Source: Devosia sp. RR2S18 (GTDB taxonomy: Bacteria; Pseudomonadota; Alphaproteobacteria; Rhizobiales; Devosiaceae). Taken from it: 64,000 bases of DNA. Under the pieces are notes generated by a model. That model worked only from the letters and a program-made list of their open reading frames with translations. It did not search any database and was not told the DNA's origin. Below are positions 11,061-19,290 of the stretch, piece by piece (position 1 is the stretch's first letter; every line of letters starts with the position of its first letter). Location of the stretch: the NCBI RefSeq assembly GCF_030177755.1, contig NZ_CP126539.1, positions 2,256,001 to 2,320,000 on the forward strand, read 5' to 3'. Made by a program: the position numbers and the translations under genes.

Positions 11061-12151
11061 CAGGCCGTAGGGGTACCGCCGCCCGCATGGCCGTTCTGGC
11101 CACGGTAGAGCGAGCTTTCCTTGTACTTGCGCACCCCGTAGCGCACCAGCACACTGCCAATCGCCGCCATTGGGACGGCAAGTAGCAGCCCGACGAAGCC
11201 AAAAAGAGCACCCAAGGCGAGAAGCGCGAACATCATCCAGACCGGGTTGATGTTGATGGTCGAACCCACGAGCTTTGGATAAAGAATGTTACCCTCGACG
11301 AACTGCCCAACGAAGTAGATCGCTGCGACAATGGCCACGAACCACCATTCGGGCCAGAACTGGACAATGGCGATGCCGATGGACAGCACGAGCCCTATGG
11401 CGAAACCGACAAACGGCACGAAGCTGAATAGGCCAGCGATCAAGCCGATGGCTAGACCAAAATTTAGTCCCACTGCCGTCAGCGCCGTGGCGTAGAACGC
11501 GGTCAGGATCAGCACCACGCCACCCTGGCCACGAATGGCTCCGCCGATGGCACTGTCGATATCGCGCAAGACGCTATTGATTTCGCCCTTGTGGTCTCGC
11601 GGCAGCAGGCTTTCCAGTCCCCGGACCATCGCCTCCCAGTCGAGCAACAGATAGAAGGTCACCACCGGGGTAAACACCAGGAAACCAAACGCGTTGATCA
11701 GGGTCATGCCGCTGGCAACGACCTCGCCGGTGATAACTCCTACCAGGCCGACCAACTGCCCCAGCATGTCGTTGACCGAGGCCTCTACCTGGGCAGCACG
11801 CTGGGGGCCCAGCCATTCGTTCAGTTCCGGTGCCCAGCGTCTGGCTAATACCTGCAGATCGGCAGCATATCCTGGCAACCTCTGAATGAGGTCGCCGACC
11901 TGCTGAACGACCAGCGGCACGACCATGTAGAACAGGCCCACGATAACGGCTACGACGACCGCGAGCACCACTGCGGTCGCCCAGCCGCGGTTGAACCGCC
12001 AATGCTGCAACTGATTGACCAGCGGGTTGAGGAGATAGGCGAGCGCCGCACCAACCACAAAGGGCAACAGGATGCCGCGGAAGAGCCATAGGAGCGCAAT
12101 CAGCACGAGAAACGAGCCGATCCAGATCAGTACTTGATTTCGGAGGCTCAT
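11060..12151 (-). CDS. AI-2E family transporter (PerM/UPF0118)
   Basis: Polytopic inner-membrane protein of the AI-2 exporter/PerM superfamily, with about eight predicted membrane segments. Two lie close together at the N-terminus (residues about 8-45). A large, more polar part occupies the middle third, and a hydrophobic C-terminal half contains the family-like segment [18 protein letters not shown]. Substrates differ between members, so none is assigned. The ATG at 12151 gives the usual N-terminus; the frame reaches back to a TTG at 12226. Its stop overlaps the hdaA start, as in many Hyphomicrobiales, and it is divergent from purM. Confidence 0.85.
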   Translation of the reverse strand: MSLRNQVLIWIGSFLVLIALLWLFRGILLPFVVGAALAYLLNPLVNQLQHWRFNRGWATAVVLAVVVAVIVGLFYMVVPLVVQQVGDLIQRLPGYAADLQVLARRWAPELNEWLGPQRAAQVEASVNDMLGQLVGLVGVITGEVVASGMTLINAFGFLVFTPVVTFYLLLDWEAMVRGLESLLPRDHKGEINSVLRDIDSAIGGAIRGQGGVVLILTAFYATALTAVGLNFGLAIGLIAGLFSFVPFVGFAIGLVLSIGIAIVQFWPEWWFVAIVAAIYFVGQFVEGNILYPKLVGSTININPVWMMFALLALGALFGFVGLLLAVPMAAIGSVLVRYGVRKYKESSLYRGQNGHAGGGTPTA

Positions 12152-12283
12152 GGCGCCGTGCGGCCCTTGCGTCGGGGTGGAGGAGAAGTTATCAGGCCGT
12201 CTAGCTTCCGGCTGGGGACTTGGCAATCGTCTAGGTTTTCGGTGACGGCTTTGCGCACGCTTTCCCCATACGGTTCACAGCCC

Positions 12284-13360
12284 ATGTCCGACCCGCAAAA
12301 CCTGGCACCAAACGGGCTTTCATACAAGCAGGCGGGCGTCGATATCGACGCAGGCAACGCCCTTGTCGAGGCGATCAAGCCAGCCGTCAAATCGACCAGG
12401 CGGTCGGGAGCCGATGGCGAGATCGGCGGCTTCGGCGGCCTCTTCGACCTGCGCGCGGCGGGCTTCATCGACCCAGTTCTGGTTGCTGCAAACGATGGTG
12501 TCGGTACCAAGCTCAAGATTGCCATCGATACTGGGCGCCACGACACGATCGGGCAGGACCTCGTTGCGATGTGTGTCAACGACATTATCGTTCAAGGTGC
12601 CGAGCCGCTGTTCTTCTTGGACTATCTGGCAACGGGCAAGCTCGACGTCGAACAGGCCACCGCCATCGTCAACGGTATCGCCGAGGGCTGCCGGATCGCC
12701 GGTTGCGCGCTCATCGGCGGAGAAACAGCCGAAATGCCGGGTATGTATCATGGCAAGGACTATGATCTTGCCGGGTTTGCGGTTGGTGCTGCCGAACGGG
12801 GCACCCTGCTTCCCCGCAACGACATCTCTGAGGGTGACGTGCTGGTGGCGCTGGCCTCTTCCGGCGTTCACTCCAATGGCTACTCGCTGGTCCGCAAGAT
12901 CGTAGAAACGTCCGGCGTCGATTGGCAGACCGAAGCACCCTTCTCGCCCGAACAGACCCTCGCGGAAGCCTTGCTGACCCCAACCCGGATCTATGTGACG
13001 CCGATCTTGTCGGCCCTGAAAGCGGGAATCGGCATCAAGGCTCTCGCCCACATCACCGGCGGTGGTTTTATCGACAACATCCCCCGGGTGCTGCCGGACC
13101 AGTTGGCTGCCCATGTCGATCTCAGCGCCATCTCCGTGCCTCCGGTGTTCGGATGGCTCAGCCGCACCGGCGGTATCGTCGAGCGGGAAATGCTGCGGAC
13201 CTTTAATTGCGGCGTTGGCATGCTGTTGGCGGTTACGCCTGACGATGCGCAGCGGCTGACCGATCATCTCGCGGGCGAAGGCGAAAGCGCCGCGATAGTG
13301 GGCAGATTGGTGCCGAGGACCGGAGACGCCGTGACCTTCCAGGGCGCGCTGGCGCTGTGA
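12284..13360 (+). CDS. purM: Phosphoribosylformylglycinamidine cyclo-ligase (AIR synthetase)
   Basis: Fifth step of de novo purine synthesis: ATP-dependent closure of formylglycinamidine ribonucleotide to aminoimidazole ribonucleotide. 358 residues, normal for the family. Family motifs are the N-terminal [35 protein letters not shown] and [15 protein letters not shown]. The ATG at 12284 starts the usual N-terminus, although the frame is open for 50 codons upstream. The last bases overlap the purN start (GTGA), indicating a coupled purMN operon. The gap to the divergent transporter (about 130 bp) should hold the promoter. Confidence 0.96.
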   Translation: MSDPQNLAPNGLSYKQAGVDIDAGNALVEAIKPAVKSTRRSGADGEIGGFGGLFDLRAAGFIDPVLVAANDGVGTKLKIAIDTGRHDTIGQDLVAMCVNDIIVQGAEPLFFLDYLATGKLDVEQATAIVNGIAEGCRIAGCALIGGETAEMPGMYHGKDYDLAGFAVGAAERGTLLPRNDISEGDVLVALASSGVHSNGYSLVRKIVETSGVDWQTEAPFSPEQTLAEALLTPTRIYVTPILSALKAGIGIKALAHITGGGFIDNIPRVLPDQLAAHVDLSAISVPPVFGWLSRTGGIVEREMLRTFNCGVGMLLAVTPDDAQRLTDHLAGEGESAAIVGRLVPRTGDAVTFQGALAL

Positions 13361-13947
13361 ACCGCAAGCGGGTCGGCATTCTCATCTCGGGCCGGGGCTC
13401 GAACATGTCAGCGTTGATCGGGGCCGCGAAAGCACCGGAGTTTCCCGCTGAGGTCGTCGGCGTGTTGTCCAATCGGGCTGCCGCTCCAGGTCTTGCTCTC
13501 GCTGCTGCCGAGGGCATCGCCACGACCTCACTGGCACAAAGCAGTTTTCCGAGCCGCGAGGGGTTTGAGGACGCAGTAACTCAGATCCTGGAAAGCTGGA
13601 CGGTCGAGATCGTCTGCCTTGCCGGCTTCATGCGGATTTTGACGCCCAAGTTCACTCAACATTGGGCTGGACGCCTGATCAACATCCATCCTTCCCTGCT
13701 GCCGGACTATCGTGGGCTCGACACGCACGCGCGCGTATTGGCCGATGCTCGCTCTGTTCACGGCTGCACGGTCCATTTCGTGACCCCAGGACTAGATGAG
13801 GGTCCGGCCATTCTGCAGGCCAAGGTACCGGTTTTGCCGGGCGATACACCCGAGACGCTCGCCGCGCGCATTCTCGTCGAGGAGCACCGGATCTACCCCG
13901 AGGCGCTACGGATGCTGGCAGCCGGAGAAGTAGCCTTCAACCAGTAG
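13357..13947 (+). CDS. purN: Phosphoribosylglycinamide formyltransferase
   Basis: Third step of purine synthesis: formyl transfer from 10-formyltetrahydrofolate to GAR. The 196-residue protein has the N-terminal [16 protein letters not shown] nucleotide loop, the catalytic region [16 protein letters not shown] (Asn and His) and the downstream Asp in [12 protein letters not shown]. The start is GTG at 13357, overlapping the purM stop by four bases. After the gene a dyad (CCATCAG and CTGATGG, 13949-13967) might help end transcription but has no T-run. Confidence 0.95.
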   Translation: MNRKRVGILISGRGSNMSALIGAAKAPEFPAEVVGVLSNRAAAPGLALAAAEGIATTSLAQSSFPSREGFEDAVTQILESWTVEIVCLAGFMRILTPKFTQHWAGRLINIHPSLLPDYRGLDTHARVLADARSVHGCTVHFVTPGLDEGPAILQAKVPVLPGDTPETLAARILVEEHRIYPEALRMLAAGEVAFNQ

Positions 13948-14040
13948 TCCATCAGAACCGCTGATGGTTCTCATCGTCAAAATCGGTTCGACCTTGTCCC
14001 CGCCGAGGCGTAGCGTCCGGCTTCTCAAGGGAGAATCACC

Positions 14041-14937
14041 ATGTCCACCCGTGATTGGGCGCTCATCATCTTCGTCGGTAGCATTTGGGGCTGTTCGTTC
14101 CTGTTCAATGCGGTTTTGATCCGTGAACTTGGGCCAGTCACGGTGGCCGCCGGCCGTGTCACCATTGCGGCTGTCGCCAGTTGGGCGGTGTTCTTCGTCT
14201 TGAGAAAGCCGCTCCTGCGCAGTCCCAAACTCTACTTCCAATTGGGTCTGCTTGGGGTGTTCAGCTACGCCATTCCCTTCACGCTGTTCCCGCTCAGCCA
14301 GTCTTACATTCCCAGTGGGCTCACCGCGATCATCAACGCCCTGACGCCGATCATGACCGTGATCGTTTCTCACTTCTGGCTGGGCGGCGAAAAGGCCCGC
14401 TACAACAAAGCCATGGGTGTTGTCGCCGGCTTCGCTGGTGCGGCACTGCTAGCGTCCCCCGCCTTGGCGGCGGGAAGCGGCAATGGACAGTTGTGGGCGA
14501 TTGGAGCGTGCCTCATCGCGACGGTGCTCTATGCCATTACGCTCAATGTGGCACGGTCCTTCCGGGACGTCGAGCCGACCACCATCGCCACTGTGGCCCT
14601 CACTGGTGCAGCCCTGGCGTCGGTTCCGGTTGCTCTCGTCGCCGAAGGCCTGCCACACATCGAACATGCCGAGACCTGGGCCGCCTGGATAGCGCTTGGT
14701 GTTTTCTCGACCGCGCTGACGTTCCAGATCATGTACCGGGTCCTGCCCCGCATTGGCGCCACCAATTTCGCGTCCAACACCTTCGTAACCCCGGTCGTCG
14801 CGATCCTGTTGGGAATGGGCCTTCTCGGCGAAACGATCCTGCCAGTGCACGTCGCTGGCATGGCCGTCATTTTCCTCGGTCTGCTGCTGATCGATGGCCG
14901 CATCTTGAACTTCTGGGGACGCCGGGTGCCGGCATAA
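14041..14937 (+). CDS. DMT-superfamily transporter (EamA family)
   Basis: Inner-membrane permease of the drug/metabolite transporter superfamily. The 298 residues form about ten hydrophobic helices in two EamA repeats (about 8-135 and 150-285). The start of repeat 1 shows FVGSIWGCSFLFNAVLIRELGP split by short turns. Family members export amino acids, metabolites or drugs; the substrate cannot be read from the sequence. A Shine-Dalgarno GGGAG precedes the ATG. It is about 90 bp downstream of purN on the same strand, probably a separate unit. Confidence 0.88.
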   Translation: MSTRDWALIIFVGSIWGCSFLFNAVLIRELGPVTVAAGRVTIAAVASWAVFFVLRKPLLRSPKLYFQLGLLGVFSYAIPFTLFPLSQSYIPSGLTAIINALTPIMTVIVSHFWLGGEKARYNKAMGVVAGFAGAALLASPALAAGSGNGQLWAIGACLIATVLYAITLNVARSFRDVEPTTIATVALTGAALASVPVALVAEGLPHIEHAETWAAWIALGVFSTALTFQIMYRVLPRIGATNFASNTFVTPVVAILLGMGLLGETILPVHVAGMAVIFLGLLLIDGRILNFWGRRVPA

Positions 14938-14941
14938 GCCC

Positions 14942-14967
14942 GGAACTCCCCTCCAACCGCGTTCGTT
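14942..14967 (+). promoter_or_regulatory. EcfG-type (general stress response) promoter
   Basis: GGAAC at 14942-14946 and CGTT at 14964-14967 are separated by 17 bases. This is an exact match to the consensus GGAAC-N16/17-CGTT of the alphaproteobacterial general-stress sigma factor EcfG (RpoE2, SigT). It sits 23 bp upstream of the ATG of the small proline-rich protein, with a Shine-Dalgarno AAGGAG between. The match is seen directly; regulation by EcfG is inferred. Confidence 0.6.
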
Positions 14968-14990
14968 TGGCTTTCAACAAGGAGCCTCGA

Positions 14991-15200
14991 ATGAACCAGC
15001 CCCGACCCGACATAGATCCGAGCGCACCACCAGAGATTGTGCCCCAGCCGGAGCCGCCCCAGCCCCAACCGGTAGACCCCTACCCGCCGCATCCCGCTGA
15101 GGTTCCGACACCGGACCAGCCGGTGGAAGAGCCAATGCCTCCGGTGCAGCCTGAGTTGCCCCCCGCTCCCGGGCATGAGCCCATTCCGCGGGAGGTTTAG
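14991..15200 (+). CDS. Small proline-rich hypothetical protein
   Basis: A 69-residue protein of unknown function. About four in ten residues are proline, with many Glu and Gln and no cysteine, tryptophan or hydrophobic segment, so it is expected to be disordered and soluble. A strong Shine-Dalgarno (AAGGAG, 5-bp spacing) and a good EcfG promoter directly upstream support it as real. Its C-terminal segment PELPPAPGHEPIP resembles PELPSSPGNDPNP at the end of the next gene. Its stop codon abuts the start of that gene, indicating one bicistronic message. The longer frame extending upstream into the transporter gene is a shadow. Confidence 0.6.
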   Translation: MNQPRPDIDPSAPPEIVPQPEPPQPQPVDPYPPHPAEVPTPDQPVEEPMPPVQPELPPAPGHEPIPREV

Positions 15201-15383
15201 ATGGCACACAAAGCTAAGCCCGAGGAAGCTCCTGCCAGCCGCCCCGTCGGCGTCCCACCGATGCCCAAGGCACTGCCCACGAGCGACGCCAAGCGGCCGC
15301 ACACGTCTCCTCTGAGGAACGGAGAACAGGAGCCGGTGGACCCCGAACTACCATCGAGCCCCGGCAACGACCCTAACCCGTAA
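15201..15383 (+). CDS. Small proline-rich hypothetical protein, partner of the preceding gene
   Basis: A 60-residue protein of unknown function, rich in Pro, Ala, Lys and Glu, without hydrophobic or cysteine motifs. A GGAGG lies 5 bases before the ATG, inside the end of the preceding gene, so the two are translated from one message. It ends in PELPSSPGNDPNP, similar to the end of the neighbour, which suggests ancient duplication or a shared short motif. An imperfect dyad (CCGGAG and CTCCGG, 15409-15425) lies between it and the convergent gatB. Expression under general stress is inferred from the promoter at 14942. Confidence 0.55.
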   Translation: MAHKAKPEEAPASRPVGVPPMPKALPTSDAKRPHTSPLRNGEQEPVDPELPSSPGNDPNP

Positions 15384-15448
15384 GCGAATGCTGGTAGGTG
15401 CTTACGCGCCGGAGGAATGCTCCGGGATACTGACGCCGTCGCGCGCTT

Positions 15449-16948
15449 CTACTCGAGCCCGAGCTTGCTTTTCATCATTTCATTCAGGGCCTGCGGATTG
15501 GCCTTGCCACCCGATGCTTTCATCGCCTGGCCCACGAACCAGCCGATCATGGTGGGCTTGGCCTTCACCTTCTCCACCTGATCTGGATTGGCCGCGATGA
15601 TTTCGTCGACGATTTTCTCGATCGCGCCCATGTCGGTCACTTGCTTCATGCCGCGCCGCTCGACGATCTCGGAAGGCTCGCCCTCCGGTTCCTCGCCAAT
15701 GATGATCTGCAGCAGATCTTTTGCACCCTTGCTTGAGATTGTACCGGCGGCGACGAGGTCGACGATCCCAGCAATCTGACGCGGCTGAAGGTGGGTCTCC
15801 CAGATCGCAAGACCCTGGCTATTGGCGAACGCCGCAACATCGGCATTGAGCATATTGGCGACGGCCTTGCCGTCCCGCTTTGTATCGCCGAACGCAACAC
15901 AGGATTCGTAGTAGTCTGCCGTCTCCCGGTCGAGGGTCAGCACCATGGCATCGTATGGGGTCACCCCATAATCATTGACGAAGCGGGCTTTCTTTTCGTC
16001 AGGTAGTTCAGGCAGGTGCTCTGCCAATTCGGCGATGAATGCATCGTGGAACTCAAGCGGCAGCAGATCGGGATCGGGGAAGTAGCGGTAGTCATGCGCC
16101 TCTTCCTTGGAACGCATGGAGCGCGTTTCACCAAGCTTGGGGTCGAACAGGCGCGTCTCCTGGTCGATGACGCCGCCGTCCTCAAGAATGTCGATCTGGC
16201 GTCGTGCCTCGTATTCGATCGCCTGCCCGGCGAACCGCACCGAGTTCACGTTCTTGATCTCGCAACGCGTGCCAAACTCACCGCCCGGGCGACGCACGGA
16301 GACATTGACGTCAGCGCGCATCGAACCCTGCTCCATGTTGCCGTCGCAAGTACCAAGATAGCGCAGGATCGTGCGCAACTTGGAGAGGTAGGCCTTGGCT
16401 TCCTCGGAAGACCGCAGGTCGGGTTTGGAGACAATCTCCATCAGCGCCACGCCGGACCGGTTGAGGTCGACAAAGCTCATATTGGGATGCTGGTCATGGA
16501 TCGACTTGCCGGCATCCTGCTCCAGATGCAGCCGCTCGATGCCAATCTCGATGGTCTCGCCATCGACGTCGAGCAACACCTTGCCTTCGCCGACGATCGG
16601 ATCCTTGAACTGGCTGATTTGATAGCCCTGCGGCAGATCGGGATAAAAGTAGTTCTTGCGGTCGAAAACCGAACGCTTGTTGATCTGAGCCTTTAGGCCA
16701 AGACCCGTACGCACGGCCTGCCGCACGCATTCCTCGTTGATCACCGGCAGCATGCCCGGCATGGCGGCATCGACGAACGAGACATTGGAGTTGGGTGGAT
16801 TGCCGAATTCTGTCGACGAGCCCGAGAAAAGTTTGCTCTCGCTGGTTACCTGGGCATGGACTTCCATGCCGATAATGACCTCCCAATCACCGGTGGAGCC
16901 GGCAATCAGACGCTTCGGATCGGGCGTACGGGTGTCGACGATGCTCAT
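15449..16948 (-). CDS. gatB: Asp-tRNA(Asn)/Glu-tRNA(Gln) amidotransferase subunit B
   Basis: Kinase/amidase-coupling subunit of the GatCAB transamidase, which converts Asp-tRNA-Asn and Glu-tRNA-Gln to the amide forms. 499 residues. The N-terminal catalytic cradle begins with [18 protein letters not shown]. The segment [20 protein letters not shown] is typical of the kinase active site. The C-terminal helical and YqeY-like tail (from about residue 400) ends in [17 protein letters not shown]. It is separated from gatA/gatC by about 2.3 kb of other genes, although all are on the same strand. Confidence 0.96.
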   Translation of the reverse strand: MSIVDTRTPDPKRLIAGSTGDWEVIIGMEVHAQVTSESKLFSGSSTEFGNPPNSNVSFVDAAMPGMLPVINEECVRQAVRTGLGLKAQINKRSVFDRKNYFYPDLPQGYQISQFKDPIVGEGKVLLDVDGETIEIGIERLHLEQDAGKSIHDQHPNMSFVDLNRSGVALMEIVSKPDLRSSEEAKAYLSKLRTILRYLGTCDGNMEQGSMRADVNVSVRRPGGEFGTRCEIKNVNSVRFAGQAIEYEARRQIDILEDGGVIDQETRLFDPKLGETRSMRSKEEAHDYRYFPDPDLLPLEFHDAFIAELAEHLPELPDEKKARFVNDYGVTPYDAMVLTLDRETADYYESCVAFGDTKRDGKAVANMLNADVAAFANSQGLAIWETHLQPRQIAGIVDLVAAGTISSKGAKDLLQIIIGEEPEGEPSEIVERRGMKQVTDMGAIEKIVDEIIAANPDQVEKVKAKPTMIGWFVGQAMKASGGKANPQALNEMMKSKLGLE

Positions 16949-16965
16949 TGTCTAAGGCTATCCCA

Positions 16966-17445
16966 CTACTCCACCACCGCGAGGTATTTGCGGAAGCGGA
17001 TTTTGTCCAATTCATACTTCAGGCTCGCGGAGTACTTGCTACCGCGCCAGACCGGCTGATAGCCCCAGCGCTCATAGAAGCGAACCGCTCCGACATTGCC
17101 GGCATAGGTTTCGAGTTCGGAAAAGGCGAACCCATTAGAGGCGATAGCCGCTTCGAGGGCGCCAAGCAAGACCGCTCCCACGCCCCTACCCTGCGCATGC
17201 GGCGCAACCCAGAGATCGGAGATGTTGTGGTCGCCATGTTCCCGCGCTCCCCAGCCGAGCAAATTGCCGCGGAGATCCTTCGCCACCACCAGCTTGTCTG
17301 AATGAGTCTCGCAGAAGTTCACGAACTCCGACCGGAGGGAAGTTCGATCAGCACGACCGGCATCATCCGCTCCGAAGGCACTCTCCTCCCAGGAAGCAAA
17401 CCCCATCGCGCCGAGTGCCGAAGCATCCTGCGGATCTGCCGACAC
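16966..17445 (-). CDS. GNAT family N-acetyltransferase
   Basis: About 159 residues. The acetyl-CoA binding core is visible: beta4 segment ISDLWVAPHAQGRGVG (motif A with Q/R-G-x-G) and the later NVGAVRFYERWGYQPV (motif B). The substrate is unknown. The start is probably the GTG at 17445, which leaves 19 bp after the upstream acetyltransferase; an ATG at 17406 is the alternative. It lies immediately upstream of gatB (17-bp gap) and may be cotranscribed with it. Confidence 0.85.
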   Translation of the reverse strand: MSADPQDASALGAMGFASWEESAFGADDAGRADRTSLRSEFVNFCETHSDKLVVAKDLRGNLLGWGAREHGDHNISDLWVAPHAQGRGVGAVLLGALEAAIASNGFAFSELETYAGNVGAVRFYERWGYQPVWRGSKYSASLKYELDKIRFRKYLAVVE

Positions 17446-17464
17446 GATCAGGAAGTTTGGGGCA

Positions 17465-17983
17465 TCACTCTTCGTCGAGATCGTCTATCTCGCCATCAAA
17501 GGGCAGCAGTTTCTTCTCGAGATGCACGCTCATAAACGGTTCATGTGCGGCCCGCCCGTCAGGCCGCAGCGCCAGAATGCGGTAACCCTGCCGCTCATAA
17601 AAACGAACTGCGCGCACGTTGTCAGCGGGGGTTTCGAGTTGCACTCGCTCGGCCCCCTCAAGCTCTAGCATCGATTCCATGCGTCTGAGCAGAAACGAGC
17701 CCAAGCCGTGTCCTTGCAATTCGGGCATGACAAAGAGGTACGGAATGTAGGCACGTCGGGTAGCGCGAGAACACCATCCCACTGCGATACCATCGACCTC
17801 TACTACAATGATGCGGGGCAGCGTCTCCGAAACGGCTTGAGTCAGACGGCGCTGCTCGGACTGCTTCAATCCGACCTGATCGGTCAGCAGCGGGAATATT
17901 CCACTTTCCCAAGCACGATATGCAATGTCGGACAGGCGGCGGGCATCAGCTTGTTCGGCCTTGCGAATGCGGATGCCTGCCAT
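17465..17983 (-). CDS. GNAT family N-acetyltransferase
   Basis: 172 residues with the GNAT core. Motif A is YLFVMPELQGHGLGSFLL, and motif B includes NVRAVRFYERQGYRIL. It begins with IRIRKAEQADARRLSDIAY, typical of RimI-like members. A strong Shine-Dalgarno GGAGGGAGCC precedes the ATG. It follows the chorismate mutase gene by 9 bp and precedes a second GNAT gene by 19 bp, so the three are probably one operon running into gatB. The substrate is unknown. Confidence 0.87.
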   Translation of the reverse strand: MAGIRIRKAEQADARRLSDIAYRAWESGIFPLLTDQVGLKQSEQRRLTQAVSETLPRIIVVEVDGIAVGWCSRATRRAYIPYLFVMPELQGHGLGSFLLRRMESMLELEGAERVQLETPADNVRAVRFYERQGYRILALRPDGRAAHEPFMSVHLEKKLLPFDGEIDDLDEE

Positions 17984-17992
17984 GGCTCCCTC

Positions 17993-18307
17993 CTATTGCG
18001 TGCGGCGCCGCGCCGCGATGATGCCCTTCTCGTAATTGATGTTCCAATCGATTAGGGTTCGCCACACAAGTTCGGCCTGATCTTCATCAAGATCAAGAGC
18101 CAAACTGCGATCGCGCACTTTTGCTATTACGGCCTCTATCCGGGCTAGGTCACGCGCTTCGTGCGGGTCTGTCTTGATCTGGGCCATGCGCGTGACGTAG
18201 CGGTGGCGCTCGGCGAACAGCCGCAGAAGTGCGTGGTCGATGCGGTCGATTTCGGCACGGACGTCGTCCTTGCTCTGACACTGTTCGGGAGCTTTGTGTT
18301 CAGTCAC
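17993..18307 (-). CDS. Chorismate mutase (AroQ class)
   Basis: All-helical chorismate mutase converting chorismate to prephenate for Phe and Tyr synthesis. The 104-residue protein shows VRAEIDRIDHALLRLFAERH (helix 1 with the catalytic Arg) and RMAQIKTDPHEARDLARIEAV split over helix 2 (Lys and Arg). The third helix ends in LIDWNINYEKGIIAAR. The GTG at 18307 is preferred because GAGGA lies 5 bases upstream; the open frame extends 20 codons further without family support. No prephenate dehydratase or dehydrogenase domain is attached. Confidence 0.88.
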   Translation of the reverse strand: MTEHKAPEQCQSKDDVRAEIDRIDHALLRLFAERHRYVTRMAQIKTDPHEARDLARIEAVIAKVRDRSLALDLDEDQAELVWRTLIDWNINYEKGIIAARRRTQ

Positions 18308-18561
18308 GGCAATCCTCGCTAACGGGCTGTTGCTGGTTTGCACCGCATCAGCGCCGATTTCAACCATGCTCCTGCCAGTATCTGGAGTTCAGCCAAGCCC
18401 ACGCTTATTGATCATCAGATGTGTAGCTTGTCTGAGATTGCCTAAGCGCCCGTCCGCATCGCGACGGGCATGAATGAACCAGCCGGCCGTCGCGCGTGAT
18501 GCCGACGGATGGCTCCGTTTGTTCGCGGGCCGCGTGCCCGCTGCCAAGGCATCTCACATCA

Positions 18562-18819
18562 ATGGACATTTCCCGCAACGAACAGCGCGTGCTGCATGCA
18601 CTCGCGCAAGGCGGTTGCATCGCTGTCATCAAGGATCAGCGTGGCAAGATCGTCGATCTTGAATTCTTCAACCGAGACGGCTGGCTGATGACCAGCTGCA
18701 AGCTCACCTTGTTCCGGAAGCTCAAAGCCAAGAAGGCAATCGCCTCTTCGGACGGTCGCCCCTACCGGATCACGCGTCGCGGGCTAGAGCTCGTTCGCAG
18801 TGAGCTCGACAATCGCTGA
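18562..18819 (+). CDS. YjhX family protein (UPF0386, TopAI-like)
   Basis: 85 residues, matching UPF0386: MDISRNEQRVLHALAQGG at the N-terminus and RITRRGLELVRSELDNR near the end, a winged-helix-like layout. In E. coli, YjhX inhibits DNA topoisomerase I and is paired with YjhQ, a GNAT acetyltransferase. Here no partner lies next to it in the same direction; the nearest GNAT gene is more than 500 bp away on the other strand. Many alphaproteobacteria carry a solitary copy, so a toxin role is not established. The ATG at 18562 fits the family start; the Shine-Dalgarno is weak. Confidence 0.82.
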   Translation: MDISRNEQRVLHALAQGGCIAVIKDQRGKIVDLEFFNRDGWLMTSCKLTLFRKLKAKKAIASSDGRPYRITRRGLELVRSELDNR

Positions 18820-18828
18820 AAGCAACAG

Positions 18829-18850
18829 GGCCGGGCAAACTGCCCGGCCT
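18829..18850. terminator. Hairpin terminator between convergent genes
   Basis: A perfect 9-bp stem (GGCCGGGCA, loop AAC, TGCCCGGCC, 18829-18849) lies between the stop of the YjhX-family gene and the stop of the convergent hypothetical gene. The T-run is only two bases on the plus strand, so termination may be partial. The position suggests it serves both directions. Confidence 0.6.
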
Positions 18851-18855
18851 TGACA

Positions 18856-19173
18856 CTAGTGACGGGTCACGTCGCTTAAGGCCGCCGCAATGTGTTCCCA
18901 CTCGGCCGAGACGCTTGCCGTCGCGCGCCGCTTGCCAGCGCGACGATACCAGTAATCGGCATTGCCCATGTCGGCCTCGATCCAGTGCATCAAGGCATGA
19001 ACCCAGTCGAACGCCTGCACGCCTTCCATGGATTGCACGATGTTGTGCGCCTGCTCCCACTCGGGACCCACGCGCAGACCGCCCTTTTTGATCCACCAAA
19101 GCGCCTGGAGTGGCTTGCTCATGTCCTTGGGCGGCTCGGACCAATCGAGCGAGGTGAAGATGTCGACGGTCAT
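18856..19173 (-). CDS. Conserved hypothetical protein
   Basis: 105 residues, no recognised domain. It is rich in tryptophan and aromatic residues (SLDWSEPPK, QALWWIKKGG, HALMHWIEADMGNADYWYRRAGK), contains several histidines and has no signal peptide or membrane segment. The aromatic HxxxHWIEADxxNADYWY block looks like a ligand or metal-binding surface, but that is only a guess. ATG 19173 is chosen because AGGA stands about 9 bases upstream; the frame could extend to 19266. It lies downstream of gatA on the same strand. Confidence 0.65.
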   Translation of the reverse strand: MTVDIFTSLDWSEPPKDMSKPLQALWWIKKGGLRVGPEWEQAHNIVQSMEGVQAFDWVHALMHWIEADMGNADYWYRRAGKRRATASVSAEWEHIAAALSDVTRH

Positions 19174-19290
19174 CGGCGAAGTTCCTGTCGGCCCGGGCGT
19201 CGCCAGAGGCGGCGCTACAACCAGTTTCAATTTGTGCATGCCGCGCAGGTAGTGCGGAACGGCCACACGATCAAGTAGCGCATGCGCGCC

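Noticed and set aside
12320..13267. 315-codon minus-strand frame opposite purM
   Set aside because: Shadow of purM.
14181..14990. Upstream extension of the small proline-rich protein into the DMT transporter gene
   Set aside because: Out-of-frame reading of the transporter; a good Shine-Dalgarno site and the EcfG promoter mark the true start at 14991.
16966..18819. GNAT genes plus the YjhX-family gene as one toxin-antitoxin locus
   Set aside because: Opposite strands, a chorismate mutase gene and more than 500 bp between them; no shared promoter.
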